Shown here: piece by piece, positions 43,489 to 54,689 of the stretch
How positions within the stretch are numbered: the stretch's first letter is position 1
Layout of the letters: each line of letters opens with the position of its first letter
Assembly (NCBI GenBank): GCA_001931905.2
Contig: MSJI02000690.1
Location: forward strand, 1 to 64,000
Direction: 5' to 3'
Source: Cladosporium sp. IMV 00045
Taxonomy: Eukaryota; Ascomycota; Dothideomycetes; Cladosporiales; Cladosporiaceae
DNA length: 64,000 bases
Position numbers and translations under genes: made by a program
The notes under the pieces: generated by a model
What the model was told of the DNA's origin: nothing
The model's database searches: none
The model's input: only the letters and a program-made list of their open reading frames with translations

Positions 43489-44434
43489 TTTGAACAAAAA
43501 GACTTATCAGTCTCTGTTAGGAATGGGCAGAAAGCTGTAGCAAATATCGGTCGGCCTGGTAGTAGCCGTGTTCAAATAGAACTTGAAGAGAGTGCTCATT
43601 GTGACCCACTCCATGCTGCCAGCTCATGAAGCTCATGATTTCAGCCGACACGCGGAAAAACTCCTTCCTCGAAGAGCTCAAGCTGTACGAAGTGCAGACG
43701 ACCGGATGTTCCAATTCGATGACCAAAGCTTACCGTTCTGCAGACTCGGTCGGTTTTATGCCGCGTGATGCTCGCTCTTGTCAGGGTTTGGCTCCGGTTG
43801 CATTGCATATCGTATCGAAAGGAGGATGTTCTTGTGGTTGCAACACCCCGCAACTGGAGGAGGGGTTTCTGCATGCTAGCTCGAAGACATGGACTACCAA
43901 CTGTCCGGCAAGGACGAGACTATGATCCTGTTTTTGTTGGAATTCATCTTGAGAAAGTCTCTTCCTTCGATGGAGCCGTGCTCAGGCATACCTCACATAG
44001 TCTAACTTACGGGAAGCCTTTCGGGGGGCTAAAGGGAGGCACAGCTTCTGTTTTAGCGGTTGTGACATGCCCAAGTGAATTTTGCAGGTATTGTGCAATC
44101 TTAACTGGAATTAATAATTCCCAATTGACAAAATGCAGTCTTCTTGCCCTTTGATCGCTTGAATTGTTGTTGAACGCTGGTGGTGAGGAGCAATGCGCGC
44201 TCACATGCAGGGTCGAAAAGAATGTCATGACGACAGCAAGCATCAATTCCACTCGACACCGGCTGTGCTCACATTGATGTTACTTCTTATCATCAGCATC
44301 ACCAACATCCAGTTTCAAGAGGTCATTGACGGCCAAATAAAGCTGGCTCTACTTGAATCATCTAGAGGAAAAACAATTTGTCAAACAAGTCCGGCTGCCA
44401 ACTCCAAAAGCGAGTCACTCGCCACTTCGCGAAG
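43489..44434. other. Intergenic gap
   Basis: About 950 bp between divergent genes GH31 and sulfite oxidase, presumably with both promoters. No gene recognised; the short frames lack motifs. Confidence 0.35.
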
Positions 44435-45538
44435 ATGCCAGGTCTCTCGAGCCCGCCATTGAACAGGGAGCCTGATCTCCAGTCTCTGATCTCTTCTTTC
44501 ATCACGACCAAAGACCTGAATCCTTACGATCGAAATCACTGTCCTCATCCCATCATTTCAGCAACAACCCACCGTGTCAAAGTAGATGGCCTGGTCTCTA
44601 AATCCATTTCACTCTCTATTACAGATCTGCAGAACAACTTCACGCAACATGAGGTCACGTGCGCTTTACAATGCGCCGGCAACCGTCGCCATACAATGCG
44701 CACGCTTCTCAAGGAAGTGCAGGGTCTTGACTGGTTCGCTGGCGCCGTCATGAACTGCTCTTGGAAAGGCCCAAGACTCCGCGATGTCCTATACCACGCT
44801 GGGCTAGATCTTTCCGAAAGCGATGCAGAAAAAACTCATGTTGCCTTTGCATGCAATGCAGTCCCTTGTCAGGACGACGACTGGTATGGAGCTTCAATAC
44901 CACTGTCACGGGCTTTGAGAGAGGATGCAGATGTCATACTGGCGCTGGAGATGAATGGCGAGCCACTGACGGTAGAGCATGGATATCCTGTACGTATTGT
45001 TACGCCTGGGCTAGCGGGCGCTCGCGCGGTGAAATGGCTGGATCACATCACCGTGCAGAAAGAAATGAGCAGCAACCATTACATGCACTTCGACTACAAG
45101 GTACTACCCGAAGAAGCTGTGGACTCAGAGAGTGCAAAGCAGTACTGGGAATCCACGCCGCCTGTTATCGAGATGCCTGTCAACTCCGTGGTAGCAGTGC
45201 CGGTGGATGGCAGCACAGTTCAGACGGACGCGGATGGACTGGTAGCCGTCAAAGGCTACGCAGTGCCGAGCGGCGATGACGGCCCTATTGTCAGAGTTGA
45301 GGTATCATCTGATGGTGAGAATTGGGTAGAGGCGCAGATAAGCGCTCATCCTGGCGAGAGCAAGTGGTCGTGGAAGCTCTGGGAAGCGAGGCTAAGCCTC
45401 GAGCGAGGTGAAGGGAGGGCTGTGTTCAGCCGCGCCACTGACAAGGCAGGAAACACGCAGCCTCGACACTCGCAGTGGAATCTGAGAGGTGTTTGTTACA
45501 ACGGCTATGGCGAAGCGAGAGAGCTGACTGTGCAGTGA
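44435..45538 (+). CDS. Sulfite oxidase (Moco domain)
   Basis: Single exon, 367 aa from ATG 44435. It contains the oxidoreductase molybdopterin domain with the Mo-ligating Cys in VTCALQCAGNRRHTM, PLSRALREDADVILALEMNG, the substrate/cofactor loop EHGYPVRIVTPGLAGARAVK and KWLDHITVQKEMSSNHYM, and a C-terminal dimerisation domain (IVRVEVSSDGENWVEAQI). The N-terminal cytochrome b5 domain of animal enzymes is absent, as in plant and many fungal sulfite oxidases, so oxygen or another acceptor is probably used. It oxidises sulfite to sulfate; a peroxisomal tripeptide is not seen (ends LTVQ). The frame is open upstream to 44378 but without ATG. Confidence 0.92.
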   Translation: MPGLSSPPLNREPDLQSLISSFITTKDLNPYDRNHCPHPIISATTHRVKVDGLVSKSISLSITDLQNNFTQHEVTCALQCAGNRRHTMRTLLKEVQGLDWFAGAVMNCSWKGPRLRDVLYHAGLDLSESDAEKTHVAFACNAVPCQDDDWYGASIPLSRALREDADVILALEMNGEPLTVEHGYPVRIVTPGLAGARAVKWLDHITVQKEMSSNHYMHFDYKVLPEEAVDSESAKQYWESTPPVIEMPVNSVVAVPVDGSTVQTDADGLVAVKGYAVPSGDDGPIVRVEVSSDGENWVEAQISAHPGESKWSWKLWEARLSLERGEGRAVFSRATDKAGNTQPRHSQWNLRGVCYNGYGEARELTVQ

Positions 45539-45849
45539 TGCCAAGTCTGCAGAGCGACAATTTTCGAAACAGAGATCGCATCGAAGAAGATGTCAAACAA
45601 ACTACTGGAACCGCCGGGACAGGCTGCAATCTGATTTTGACCGGCGGCAACTACGGACACGTAAAGATAGACAGACGAAATACTGCGAACACCTACGCGA
45701 AACGCCACACCCCTGCTGCCAACATGTGGGGCTGGGCAATTGGGCGGCAAGACAAGGTGCTTGCATCCTGCATGAACCAACAATAAAAGCCAACGTGGTG
45801 CAACCACCTCTTGGTAAATGATGCAAGAATCTTAGAACACACACCCTCA
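45539..45849. other. Short gap
   Basis: Terminator of sulfite oxidase and promoter of the HET gene. Nothing further seen. Confidence 0.35.
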
Positions 45850-47454
45850 ATGCGACTGATCAATACAGCGACTTTGGAACTTGAAGACTTTACGCTTTGC
45901 GAAATACCGCAATATGCCATCCTATCTCACACTTGGGGCCAGGATGAGGTCACCTTCCAGGATATGATTGGCAAAGATCTACCACGATATTTCAAACAAG
46001 GCTATGTCAAAATCACCATGACTTGTCGTCTCGCTGCCCAGCGTGGACTTCAGTACGCTTGGATCGATACATGCTGCATCGACAAGACCAGCAGCGCGGA
46101 ATTGACGGAGGCGATCAACTCCATGTTCGACTATTATGCGAACTCCACAGTCTGTTTTGCGCACTTGGCTGATCTCTCTCCAGGATCTATCGACCTTCGC
46201 CACTGTCGATGGTTTACTAGAGGCTGGACCCTTCAGGAGCTTCTGGCGCCAGGCACACTGGAGTTTTACGACCAGACATGGACGTATGTTGGTCCAAAGT
46301 CCGCCTTTGTGCAAGCCATAGCAGAGGCGACCAGCATAGTTCCCGCTGCTATTACCGATCCCTGGGGAACACACTCCTACTCTGTTGCCACCAAGATGTC
46401 GTGGGCTTCTCGTCGCGAGACCACACGAAAGGAGGATGTCTCTTATTGCTTACTTGGTATCTTTAATGTCCATATGCCGCTGATTTACGGCGAAGGCGAG
46501 AGAGCCTTTGAGCGGCTTGTTGCAGAGATCGTAAAGCGAGAAAATGATTTGACGATACTTGCTTGGAGGCCCTGGAAAGACAACGATTGGAACCTGAAAG
46601 ACGGATCTGAGATGAAACTGTTGCCTCAAGCGCCATTGGGATTCTATCGAAGCAAGCGTATTGCCCCATTGACGAACGACTTCCCCGAACTTTCGATCAC
46701 CAATCGAGGTCTCCTAGTATCCACGGATATTCCTGTTCGTGTGCTCGCATTTCGACGATCTCTTCTCGACCAATTTATCGGCATACAGCTGGGCTGCATC
46801 GTCGGAGAGCCGAAAACTCCCATCTACTTACCACTGCGGAAACTGGGACCTGGTTTGTTCGGCAGACATCCTGACATCCCACTCATCTCGTCGGAGCAGT
46901 CCTCTATCTCGAACATACTGTGGCAAGAAAACACACTCAATTATCACATCATCACGCACAGCCTTCCTCGAAGCCTGAAAACTTTTCAAAGCTTCAGAGA
47001 TCACGCTATACATGTGCCACATCAAGCAGAGGCCGAACTTGTCTCGGCCGTTCCAGATCGTTTGTGGGACCCCGAAGACAGAATGTTCCTGCGACCAACG
47101 GCGATCAAAGACACTTACTTCCCAGCCGTTCTGGCGACACACTTCCAGACGAAGCGTGGAGATAGTGTATTTGTCCTCTGTGACAATTCAACCGGTGTAC
47201 CAAGTGCGGGAATCGTGTCGGATGCCTCAGCAAACGCAGTCATGCGCCTGCTGTTTCGCGGCAAGCACCGCGAGCATTCTCTCATATGGGCAGATTTCGA
47301 GGCTCTCGGGATCGAGGTCAAATTTGGAACCAGCAGTGGCTTACGCAAAGACGAAGCGGGCCATACTCTTGCTCTAGAGCAGGGCAAGCTTCGAGATGGG
47401 TTCCCTCCTGTCCAGATCTCACTACACGGTCGTACCTTGGAAAGGGTCCGTTGA
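45850..47454 (+). CDS. HET-domain protein
   Basis: Single exon, 534 aa from ATG 45850 (MRLINTATLELEDF is the usual start). The HET domain fills residues 1 to about 240: QYAILSHTWGQDEVTFQDM, GLQYAWIDTCCIDKTSSAEL, SMFDYYANSTVCFAHL, RGWTLQELLAPGTLEFYD and MSWASRRETTRKEDVSYCLL with GIFNVHMPLIYGEGERAFERL. The HET domain triggers incompatibility-type cell death when activated in fungi. Here no NACHT, ankyrin or WD40 sensor follows; the C-terminal 290 residues are of unknown type. This is one of the few accessory genes in the window without an evident lesion. Confidence 0.92.
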   Translation: MRLINTATLELEDFTLCEIPQYAILSHTWGQDEVTFQDMIGKDLPRYFKQGYVKITMTCRLAAQRGLQYAWIDTCCIDKTSSAELTEAINSMFDYYANSTVCFAHLADLSPGSIDLRHCRWFTRGWTLQELLAPGTLEFYDQTWTYVGPKSAFVQAIAEATSIVPAAITDPWGTHSYSVATKMSWASRRETTRKEDVSYCLLGIFNVHMPLIYGEGERAFERLVAEIVKRENDLTILAWRPWKDNDWNLKDGSEMKLLPQAPLGFYRSKRIAPLTNDFPELSITNRGLLVSTDIPVRVLAFRRSLLDQFIGIQLGCIVGEPKTPIYLPLRKLGPGLFGRHPDIPLISSEQSSISNILWQENTLNYHIITHSLPRSLKTFQSFRDHAIHVPHQAEAELVSAVPDRLWDPEDRMFLRPTAIKDTYFPAVLATHFQTKRGDSVFVLCDNSTGVPSAGIVSDASANAVMRLLFRGKHREHSLIWADFEALGIEVKFGTSSGLRKDEAGHTLALEQGKLRDGFPPVQISLHGRTLERVR

Positions 47455-47604
47455 TTGCTTGTTTGGTTCAAGTTTTGACAACTGGATTGGGATGAAGTAT
47501 ATTCAGTATCTAAAAAAGAGAGAATTCCTTGCTCTGTAGGGATATGAAACGCATGAACCCCACAGCACCTGGTTCAATGTCAATACCAACTTGATCTGGC
47601 TCCA

Positions 47605-48306
47605 TCAATAAGGCTGCCTATTCGCGGCATTCCTGGTCCTCCTAGACTTTTCCCGCCAAGCACTCATCGCCATGACGAGCAGCAGCTGCAACTCTTCGTC
47701 AACACCCGACTTGAACGTCAGAGTCTTCTGTCTCCTCATGCTGCCAAACTTGAACTCAGACACATGGGTCGCCACGACCTCCTTCGTCTGAGCGTCCCAA
47801 ACATGATATTGGCCACTCTTTGGGCCTCTGTTGCTGCGACAGATCACGTATCTCCTCCCGTCCCGCTCGACTTCGTAGCTTTTGTTGTGAGCAAAGCCGC
47901 TGCGCTTCAGCTCGAACCATTTCATCGCCGTCTCCTCTGGACCGATGCCACATTGGATCGATTGCGGTCCGACGTGGATGAAAGTATGCCCAATGACAGG
48001 TCCAGATTTATTGCCCGAATGCCATACCATATCTGGCGTCTTAGGAGTGTACTGGGAGACATCGGCGAAATAGATCGGAGTCCCGTTTTCGAGAATGGTG
48101 ACGTTCCGCCAGGGGAAATTGCCGTTGTCTGTGGTAAATGTGCGTCCGCCGAGATTGGAAGACAATTCGTTCTGTGAAGGAAAGACTTCCTCAAAATCCT
48201 GGCCGGTGTCGCCTGATGAGATGGAGTAGTCGCTCGACTCAACTCTCGCGAGGTTGGCGTCGTATTGCTTAGTGGAAATGGCTTGATCGACTGAAGTGTA
48301 CGACAT
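47605..48306 (-). CDS. Unidentified protein, possibly tubby-C-like fold
   Basis: Single exon, 233 aa. After about 60 disordered, Ser-rich residues comes a beta-rich region: IYFADVSQYTPKTPDMVWHS, PVIGHTFIHVGPQSIQCGIG, KSYEVERDGRRYVICRSNRG and YHVWDAQTKEVVATH. A hydrophobic helix (LQLLLVMAMSAWREKSRR) stands at the C-terminus. The order of strands followed by a final hydrophobic helix recalls LURP/tubby C-terminal-like proteins, which are widespread but uncharacterised in fungi. I offer this only as a fold guess. Frame and start are clean. Confidence 0.75.
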   Translation of the reverse strand: MSYTSVDQAISTKQYDANLARVESSDYSISSGDTGQDFEEVFPSQNELSSNLGGRTFTTDNGNFPWRNVTILENGTPIYFADVSQYTPKTPDMVWHSGNKSGPVIGHTFIHVGPQSIQCGIGPEETAMKWFELKRSGFAHNKSYEVERDGRRYVICRSNRGPKSGQYHVWDAQTKEVVATHVSEFKFGSMRRQKTLTFKSGVDEELQLLLVMAMSAWREKSRRTRNAANRQPY

Positions 48307-48911
48307 TTTGTTCCTGTGTCGGTTGAGTTGGCTCTTGCTAGATTGATCCCATCACTGGGACCTTGAATGCTTATATGTAATCTCGGACTTCCCACGTGAC
48401 GGTCGTAGCTCGATGGTCGTTTCCATTATCGTCGTTAGCTGAAGAACAGGCTATACCACAAGTCGATCAGAACGAAAGCTAATATTTTCGAGTAACCAAT
48501 CAAAATGTAAGGCTGAATGAATTGAGTCGCCGATCACAAGGCTTAGACCAGAAGTCCCGTTGCGCAACGTTGTTGCGCGGAAGAAAGTGGGCGCACTGCC
48601 TCGCACGAGCTGGTTCCGCGCTGTCGTCGCTTTTCCGACGGACGTGATCAGCCTTCGGAAGTGAATACTACAACGATTCGAGACCTTCATGTTCATTTGC
48701 TCGAGACCTCTTATCACTCAGCTCGAATCTTCTGATGTTGTTCAAGCAAACCCAGCTCAGCACTTCCTATTGCTGTGACTCTTGAAGACACGGAAGGACG
48801 CAGGCGACTACCGGGAATCAGGTGTCTTCAAACGCCATGCTGGCTGGCACATATTGGAGGCACACCCCCGGCCATAGCCTGTTCGCTAATACCATCGCTC
48901 TAGTACGCACT
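48307..48911. other. Intergenic gap
   Basis: Promoter of the preceding minus gene and terminator region of the MFS pseudogene. No supported feature; frame 48451-48717 lacks motifs. Confidence 0.35.
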
Positions 48912-50583
48912 TCAGTTCCCCAGGGTAGCTCTCGCCCGCAACCTGGGACCACACCGCCATAACAAAAGAGGCGCAGGCACTCCCACGATCAGAATGACTG
49001 CTGAAAGAAAAAGTATTTCCCCACCCGTACCCCATGACCTGATACATCATCGCCGCGAAGAGAGGAAACGTGAAAGCCGTCAAGCTCCTCAGAAATTGCG
49101 AGGCAGCCGTCGCCGAGCTCGCATGCTCCGGATAACAGTCGATGATGTACGCCTGCTTCGGCATTCCTGAAATCTGCAAACCGAAAGTCATCACCACCAT
49201 TTCCATGTCGACGACGAGCCAGTGAGTGTGATAGCGCGCCGCCCAACCATATATCAGCAAGCCAGCCGGGGCGATAAGTGCTCCTGGTAGCATGGTCGGA
49301 ACGTGCCATTCTGGTCTGCTTTCGCCGTTGAATTCGGTTCTCAATTTGCGGAAGATGCGGTCCATGAGTGGTCCGCCCAGGAGAGCACCCGATATCTCCC
49401 CAACAGCGATCGCGACGTAATGTAAGCCACTGATGTCGACTCGCTGGCCGTATTTCGTGACCCAGATTTTGGAAAATGTCGCCAATGCTATGTACAAGAC
49501 ACCATACTCGATGGCTGAGAGGATCGACAGAATCTGGATGATGGGATGGAAGGCTAGCAACCTGAATGGTGTTGACAGACTGCGACATATGTAGCGAAAT
49601 TTGGATGTGCCGTCACGAGCTCTCTAACCAAGGGTGTAATATCTCTGATCTCCAGTATCGCGACGCCTTTTTTCAGCCTGACGGCGAAGAATCGTCTGAG
49701 GATTGGCCTCTCGGAAGGCTATGAAAGAAGCGACGACCATGGCAGCTTGGAAAGCTGAAGTTGACCAGAACATCCTTCAAGACCGAAAGTCAGCGAAGAG
49801 GGTTGAAATCAACTCATGGAACCAAGCTTACCATCGCCAAGTTGTTCGTTGCGCCATGAAACCACCGATAATTGGCCCTGCCACCGAGAAGAGTCAGTCC
49901 AATTCTTCTTCCCTTCAGCTCAGTCGAAACATACCAACAGCAGCACCGAGGAGTGGAATGAGCAAGTAAATGCCGAGTGACTTTCCCCTTTGCTCTGGCC
50001 TCCACACATCCCCAAGCACTCCACCCGCCAAAGCGTATACAGCGCTCGCGCCAAATCCAGCGAAAAGTCTCGCTGTGATGAGAGTGCCCTTCGTCTTCGC
50101 GAAACCACACACGATGTTCCAAATCAAGAACCAAATGTTCGAGGCTTGCAGGACAGGCGCGCGACCATACATCTCTGAGAGCGGGCCAATGAAAAGAGGA
50201 CCAAAAGCTGTAGCGAGCAGGTAGATGGACAAGGCCATCATGGACTCGGCCGCATTCATGTTGAGCTCGATGGCAATCGTGCTGATTGCTGGTGCCATGA
50301 TTGTGGATATTGAAGCCTGTTGCTGAAAGCACATCTGTGACGGTCCATTTCTTGACGCTCGGCCAGTCTTTTGGACTGGTGGGAGATAGAAAGTCAGTTT
50401 TGTGCGGCAGAAGAGTGAATTGAAGACATTGACTTACTTTGTTGGGTCGAAATGTTCGTCAAAGGCGATCAGGTATGTGTCGTCTCTCTTTGTGGCATCT
50501 ACGACCGGTTGATGGGTCTTCATTTCGACATCTGGAGGAGTTGCATCTGGACCACAAGCTTTTCGACTCGTATTGTTGGCCAT
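48912..50583 (-). pseudogene. MFS (DHA1-type) transporter with at least three lesions
   Basis: Start ATG 50583; introns at 50376-50437, 49878-49934 and 49774-49831, all canonical. Exon 1/2 give HFDPTNPKDWPSVKKWTVTD and LSATGF, where the frame shifts near 50300 into STIMAPAISTIAIELNM, losing part of TM1. The DHA1 pattern follows (FIGPLSEMYGRAPVLQASNI, ARLFAGFGASAVYALAGGVL, PIIGGFMAQRTTWRW). After RRRDTGDQRYYTLG there is an in-frame TAG (49624-49626), then the frame resumes into PFRLLAFHPIIQ and the C-half. In the last helix region a further 1-nt shift near a T-run at about 49010 moves the frame to LSAVILIVGVPAPLLLW, ending at TGA 48912. The gene would have encoded about 500 residues. Drug/metabolite export is the family role. 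Confidence 0.85.
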
Positions 50584-51512
50584 TGCTGTGGCTTGATTAG
50601 TGGCTGTCAGTGTAGGAGGAAGTGGTGGTAATGCTGGCTCGAGAGAATCCAAGGCCGTCGGTTTTGTCGTGAAAGAAAGTGTATACAAGGAAAGTAGACA
50701 AAATCTATCTGATCGTCTGATTATAAGCTAAGCAGCTCTCACATGTGTTTCAGGCGGCGAATATCCCATCTATTCTGACTCGTGACTCCGAAAAGATGGT
50801 ACGATGTGTGCATGGTTGAAGGCAACAAGGTCGGAAGTGGACAGAAGGATCGTTATCCGATGCTCACGGCGTTCGGCATCGGAATTGAGGTTGATGAGCG
50901 GCGTTCACAAGCATGAACGGCATCCCAGGCATTATTATAAGGGCGTATGTTGTCCAATTTGGTCCAAACTTGATGTCCTTGTCGAGAAGGCACAGTATCT
51001 CGTTCAACTTTGCAGTAGCTAGACAGATGAAGTGTGGAATCGAGTACAAGCTTTGTTGAAACCACGTTCGAGCTCAACCTTTCTTAGCAGACTGGTTAGT
51101 GTCGACAGCATCGCAACGCCTAGATTCTCTCATTACACATGCGATGATGGCAGAATCTGCTCGAGGAGGAGACCGTCTTGTTTTTGTGAATTGGAATTAG
51201 TCTCCATACTCGGCCGAGCGGGTCCTAGCCAACGATCATGCTTAAAAGCAGCAGCACGAAAGCTCGTGCTAGCCAAGCTCGATTGCGTTATCAACTTTGT
51301 CCAGCAGCATAGCACACCACATCTCCAAACATGCAATGCACCTCTCGCTCGCCATTCACGATGAACCTGACGATATCCACCGATCGACCTTCCAGTAGAA
51401 AGTACATAAGCATGCAGAACCCTCGCTTGTGGGAATCCTTGTCTAGTTGTTTACTGCAACCCTAAGAATTACCTCACATCCCAACCCAAAAGCTCCTTTA
51501 CCACGTCCAAAT
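50584..51512. other. Divergent gap
   Basis: About 930 bp between the MFS pseudogene and the flavoenzyme gene. Frames at 51032-51364 and others have no recognisable content; I see no gene. Confidence 0.35.
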
Positions 51513-52991
51513 ATGGGCTCTATCAACATTCCCCAGCGTGAATACACCAATCCGGATATTTACGCTCCCCATCACAAAGCCTTCACTTCCCAACCCCTGC
51601 CCGCCAATCCCTCAGACTGGATCACCCGTGCGCGCGAAGTCGCCTCCATCCTCGCGCAAGATGTGTCCCAGCGCGATCGCGAAAATAAGTCTCCCGCCGC
51701 CGAAGTGTCCCTGTTGAAGTCCTCGGGCCTGCTCAAAGTCCTCGGACCTAAGGAATTCGGCGGTGGTGGCGAGAGTTGGGAGACTGGGTACAAGCTCATT
51801 CGAGAAGTAGCCAAGGGCGATGGATCGATTGGGATGTTGCTGGGATATCATCTGCTTTGGTCTACGACTGCGAATGTTGTCGGGACTGAAGCACAGGCGA
51901 GGGGCGTGCAGAGGGCGGTGGTGGAGGAGAATCTGGTATGTTTGATGACATTTGCTTTGTTTACCCAAGGAGAGACGTGGACTGATCATGTTTCGCACAG
52001 TTCATCGGTGGCGCTGTGAATCCGCGCGACAGCGATCTGAAGATCACGTCTGAAGGGGACGAGTTGGTCTTCAACGGCTTCAAGAACTTCAACACGGGAG
52101 GTGTGGTGTCTGACCTGACCGTCTTGGAGGGCGTGCTGGAAGGAACGGATGATCATATTTTCACTTTCGTCAATACGAACCAGGAAAGGATGCAGTGAGT
52201 CTTCACTCCTCTGTGGGAAGGGCGATTCCATTCGTATGCTGACCCTGTTCATCAGGTTCGCTCACAACTGGGACGCCATCGGCCTCCGCTTGACCGAATC
52301 AGGCAGCGTGCGAATCAACAACATCCGCGTACCGTGGACAGATGCCCTGGGATGGGATTCCAACGCTCGTCGCCCGATCGCTGAGATCTTGAGCATCCCA
52401 TTCGCTACCCTGCTGCTGCCGACCATCCAGCTGGTTTTCAGCAACTTCTACCTTGGTATTGCCCAAGGCGCCTTGGACGCAGCCTCTGCATACACTACGC
52501 AGCACACGCGCGCATGGCCGTTCGGTGGCGACAACAAGGACCGCGCGACCGATGAGTTCTATATCCTTGAGCGGTACGGTGGTTGGCACTCACATTTGCT
52601 TGCGGCTGATGCACTGCTTGATCGCGCTGGGAAGGAGTTGACTGCTGTCTACCGCGAAGGCGGCCAACATGGATCCTCTCTGCTCTCTGACGTCGAAAAA
52701 GGAAGTGCCTCAGCGACTGCCCAACGCAGCTCCATCACGGCAGCCCGGCGCGGTGAGGTGGCTGCCTTGGTCGCCAGCGGGAAGATTGTGAGCACGGATG
52801 CGGCCCTGGAGGTGACCGCTGGTGTGTTTGAGGTCCTGGGTTCCAGAGCGACAGGTAGCAAGTATGCCTTTGACCGGTTCTGGAGAGATGTGAGGACGCA
52901 TACGCTTCATGACCCTGTCGCGTATAAGAGGCGTGAGGTCGGCAGGTGGAAGTTGCTCGGCGAGGCTGCGGAGGCGACGTGGTATACATGA
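51513..52991 (+). CDS. Acyl-CoA-dehydrogenase-fold flavin monooxygenase (DszC/SfnB-like)
   Basis: Three exons, 51513-51935, 52001-52194 and 52256-52991; introns 65 and 61 nt; 450 aa. The N-terminal helical domain (LLKSSGLLKVLGPKEFGGGG, KGDGSIGMLLGYH) leads to a beta domain (FIGGAVNPRDSDLKI, FNGFKNFNTGGVVSDL) and a C-terminal four-helix bundle (LVFSNFYLGIAQGALDAASA, EVLGSRATGSKYAFDRFWRD, VRTHTLHDPVAYKRREVG). The ending DPVAYKRREVGRWKL is typical of the DszC/SfnB group, which use reduced flavin and oxygen rather than CoA thioesters, acting on organosulfur compounds in bacteria. A desulfurisation or related oxidation is inferred. Six kilobases from sulfite oxidase, so a sulfur theme is conceivable. 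Confidence 0.88.
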
Positions 52992-53335
52992 ATGGGAGAG
53001 GTGGCGGCCGGATATTGCCATGATCGACTTGAGCCTGTACAGGGACTTGGCTGGACTGGATGTTCGGTCTTCTGATAGCCAGATCGCAAGCCGGGCAAGA
53101 TGTTGGACTGGGTAGGCTTCCGAAAATAAATGTTACGATTTTGAATAGAGTTCCATAAAGCGGATCCTTTCGTAGCCGTCTCGCGTCGCAAGGGGTTGGT
53201 GTACGGCATTTGAGCGTCTTGCATCGTTACTCCCACGTCGTGACTTTCCCAGGCGCTTTCTGATTCCACTGCTCACGCGTAGCGGCAGGCAGTCTTTCAA
53301 AAATGTTGTGATATCAATCTGAGCACCTGGTTCAT
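52992..53335. other. Gap between convergent genes
   Basis: Holds the two terminators; no other feature seen. Confidence 0.35.
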
Positions 53336-54244
53336 TCAATCCTCGTCCTCGCTGTCACTGCCGTAGCCAACAAGCGGACCTGCAGATTTCACAGGCGCGG
53401 GCGCAGCCTTCACAGGCTCGTGGCTTGCGCCACCGTTCTTGATTCCCAAGGCAGCGGAGAAGTCCTTTTTCTTTTTGGCCTGGCGCTGAAAAGTCGGGAG
53501 TGGAGGCGGCGGCATGCTGGTGTTTTCTTCCACGCGCTTCACCTTCTCAGGCGCATCATCCTCTCCATCCACCAGCAAGTCCTCTCCTAATCTTCGCACC
53601 TTCTCGCCAGTACCACCCAAGAATGCCAACCTAGCCTCCTCCTCAATCTCCCTCTCGATGCGCTCCCTCTCTTCGTCTCTTCCGTCCTTCTCCCCAAGTA
53701 TTGGCCCTGCACCGCCTTCCTTATCCTTCCTTTCCCTTGCCGCATTTCGCATGCGCACGTCATCCAGAGCATCCGCCACAGCCATCTCAGTCTTCGCGTC
53801 GATCGTCTTCTTCTCCAAGTCCTTCATCGCATCCTTCTCCGCCTCCTCCCTCTCCATGCGATCCAGCATTTCCTCCTCGGTCTCCTCGTTCAGCTTGGCT
53901 TCTCTCCAGGGCTCGAAGTTCCGTTTGGCTCCCTTTTCGCATTCATAGTCCATATGCTTTGGGTCGGTTTTGAATGTGATCTCGGCAGAGCAGCGCGTGC
54001 ATCGGATGTAGAAGCGGAAGATCGAGATGGCGTAGTATTTCTCTTCGGTGGTTTCTTTCCGCGCGTTGAATTTTCGGCCTTTGTAGATATATTCGCCACA
54101 GGAGGTACAGCGCATGCTGAAAGGCGCCATCAGGCGCACAGTCTGCTGTTTAGGACCAGTCTGCTTGGGACCACGGCGGCGTTCGAGCTTGGATGGGTCG
54201 AAGTCGGGCGGGTAGTACTTGGAAAGGACCTTGCGTTCGGACAT
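53336..54244 (-). CDS. YJU2: Pre-mRNA splicing factor Yju2/CWC16
   Basis: Single exon, 302 aa. The N-terminus is diagnostic: [60 protein letters not shown], then [19 protein letters not shown]. The two CxxC pairs form the zinc site. [20 protein letters not shown] completes the conserved domain, followed by a charged coiled coil and a C-terminal tail ending [10 protein letters not shown]. Yju2 promotes the first transesterification step by stabilising the branch helix in the catalytic spliceosome. Third splicing-related gene in the window beside FAL1 and PRP9. Confidence 0.96.
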   Translation of the reverse strand: MSERKVLSKYYPPDFDPSKLERRRGPKQTGPKQQTVRLMAPFSMRCTSCGEYIYKGRKFNARKETTEEKYYAISIFRFYIRCTRCSAEITFKTDPKHMDYECEKGAKRNFEPWREAKLNEETEEEMLDRMEREEAEKDAMKDLEKKTIDAKTEMAVADALDDVRMRNAARERKDKEGGAGPILGEKDGRDEERERIEREIEEEARLAFLGGTGEKVRRLGEDLLVDGEDDAPEKVKRVEENTSMPPPPLPTFQRQAKKKKDFSAALGIKNGGASHEPVKAAPAPVKSAGPLVGYGSDSEDED

Positions 54245-54689
54245 GTTGGCGGTGTTGTTGTGTTAAGATTTCGGTATGAGTGATTTTGTGTTGTATGCGC
54301 GATGCGCTTGTGTGAGTGGTGAGGTGTGAGTGAATGGAAGAAGAAGAGGTGGAAGTTGTGTGACAGAGGTGGGAGGAAGGTCGAAGCCTGAGGCGGGCAA
54401 GTTCACAGAGGGTCAGCGATCAGCCCCCGCCCGCTTGACTGACATGTGATTGCGCGCAAGTAAACAGAGCAGCCGCCAGCCAAAAAACATCCAAACCTCT
54501 TTCTTGTTCTCTTTCCCCCAGGTAGGTATGTTCTGGATAATAATCACTTCTCTGTCATTAAGAAGACTCACATAGCAACCCTCACTAACTGCAGAGCAGA
54601 CTTGTTACTTGCATCCACCTTTCCTCTCTCTCGATTTGGACAGCAGAGAATCTTGAATCGCTCGATCGCTACAAAACAACAAACGAACC
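54245..54689. promoter_or_regulatory. Divergent promoter of YJU2 and CDC16
   Basis: A 445-bp gap between start codons of two essential genes. No named site; GTGTGAGTG-type repeats lie at about 54310-54330. Confidence 0.35.
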
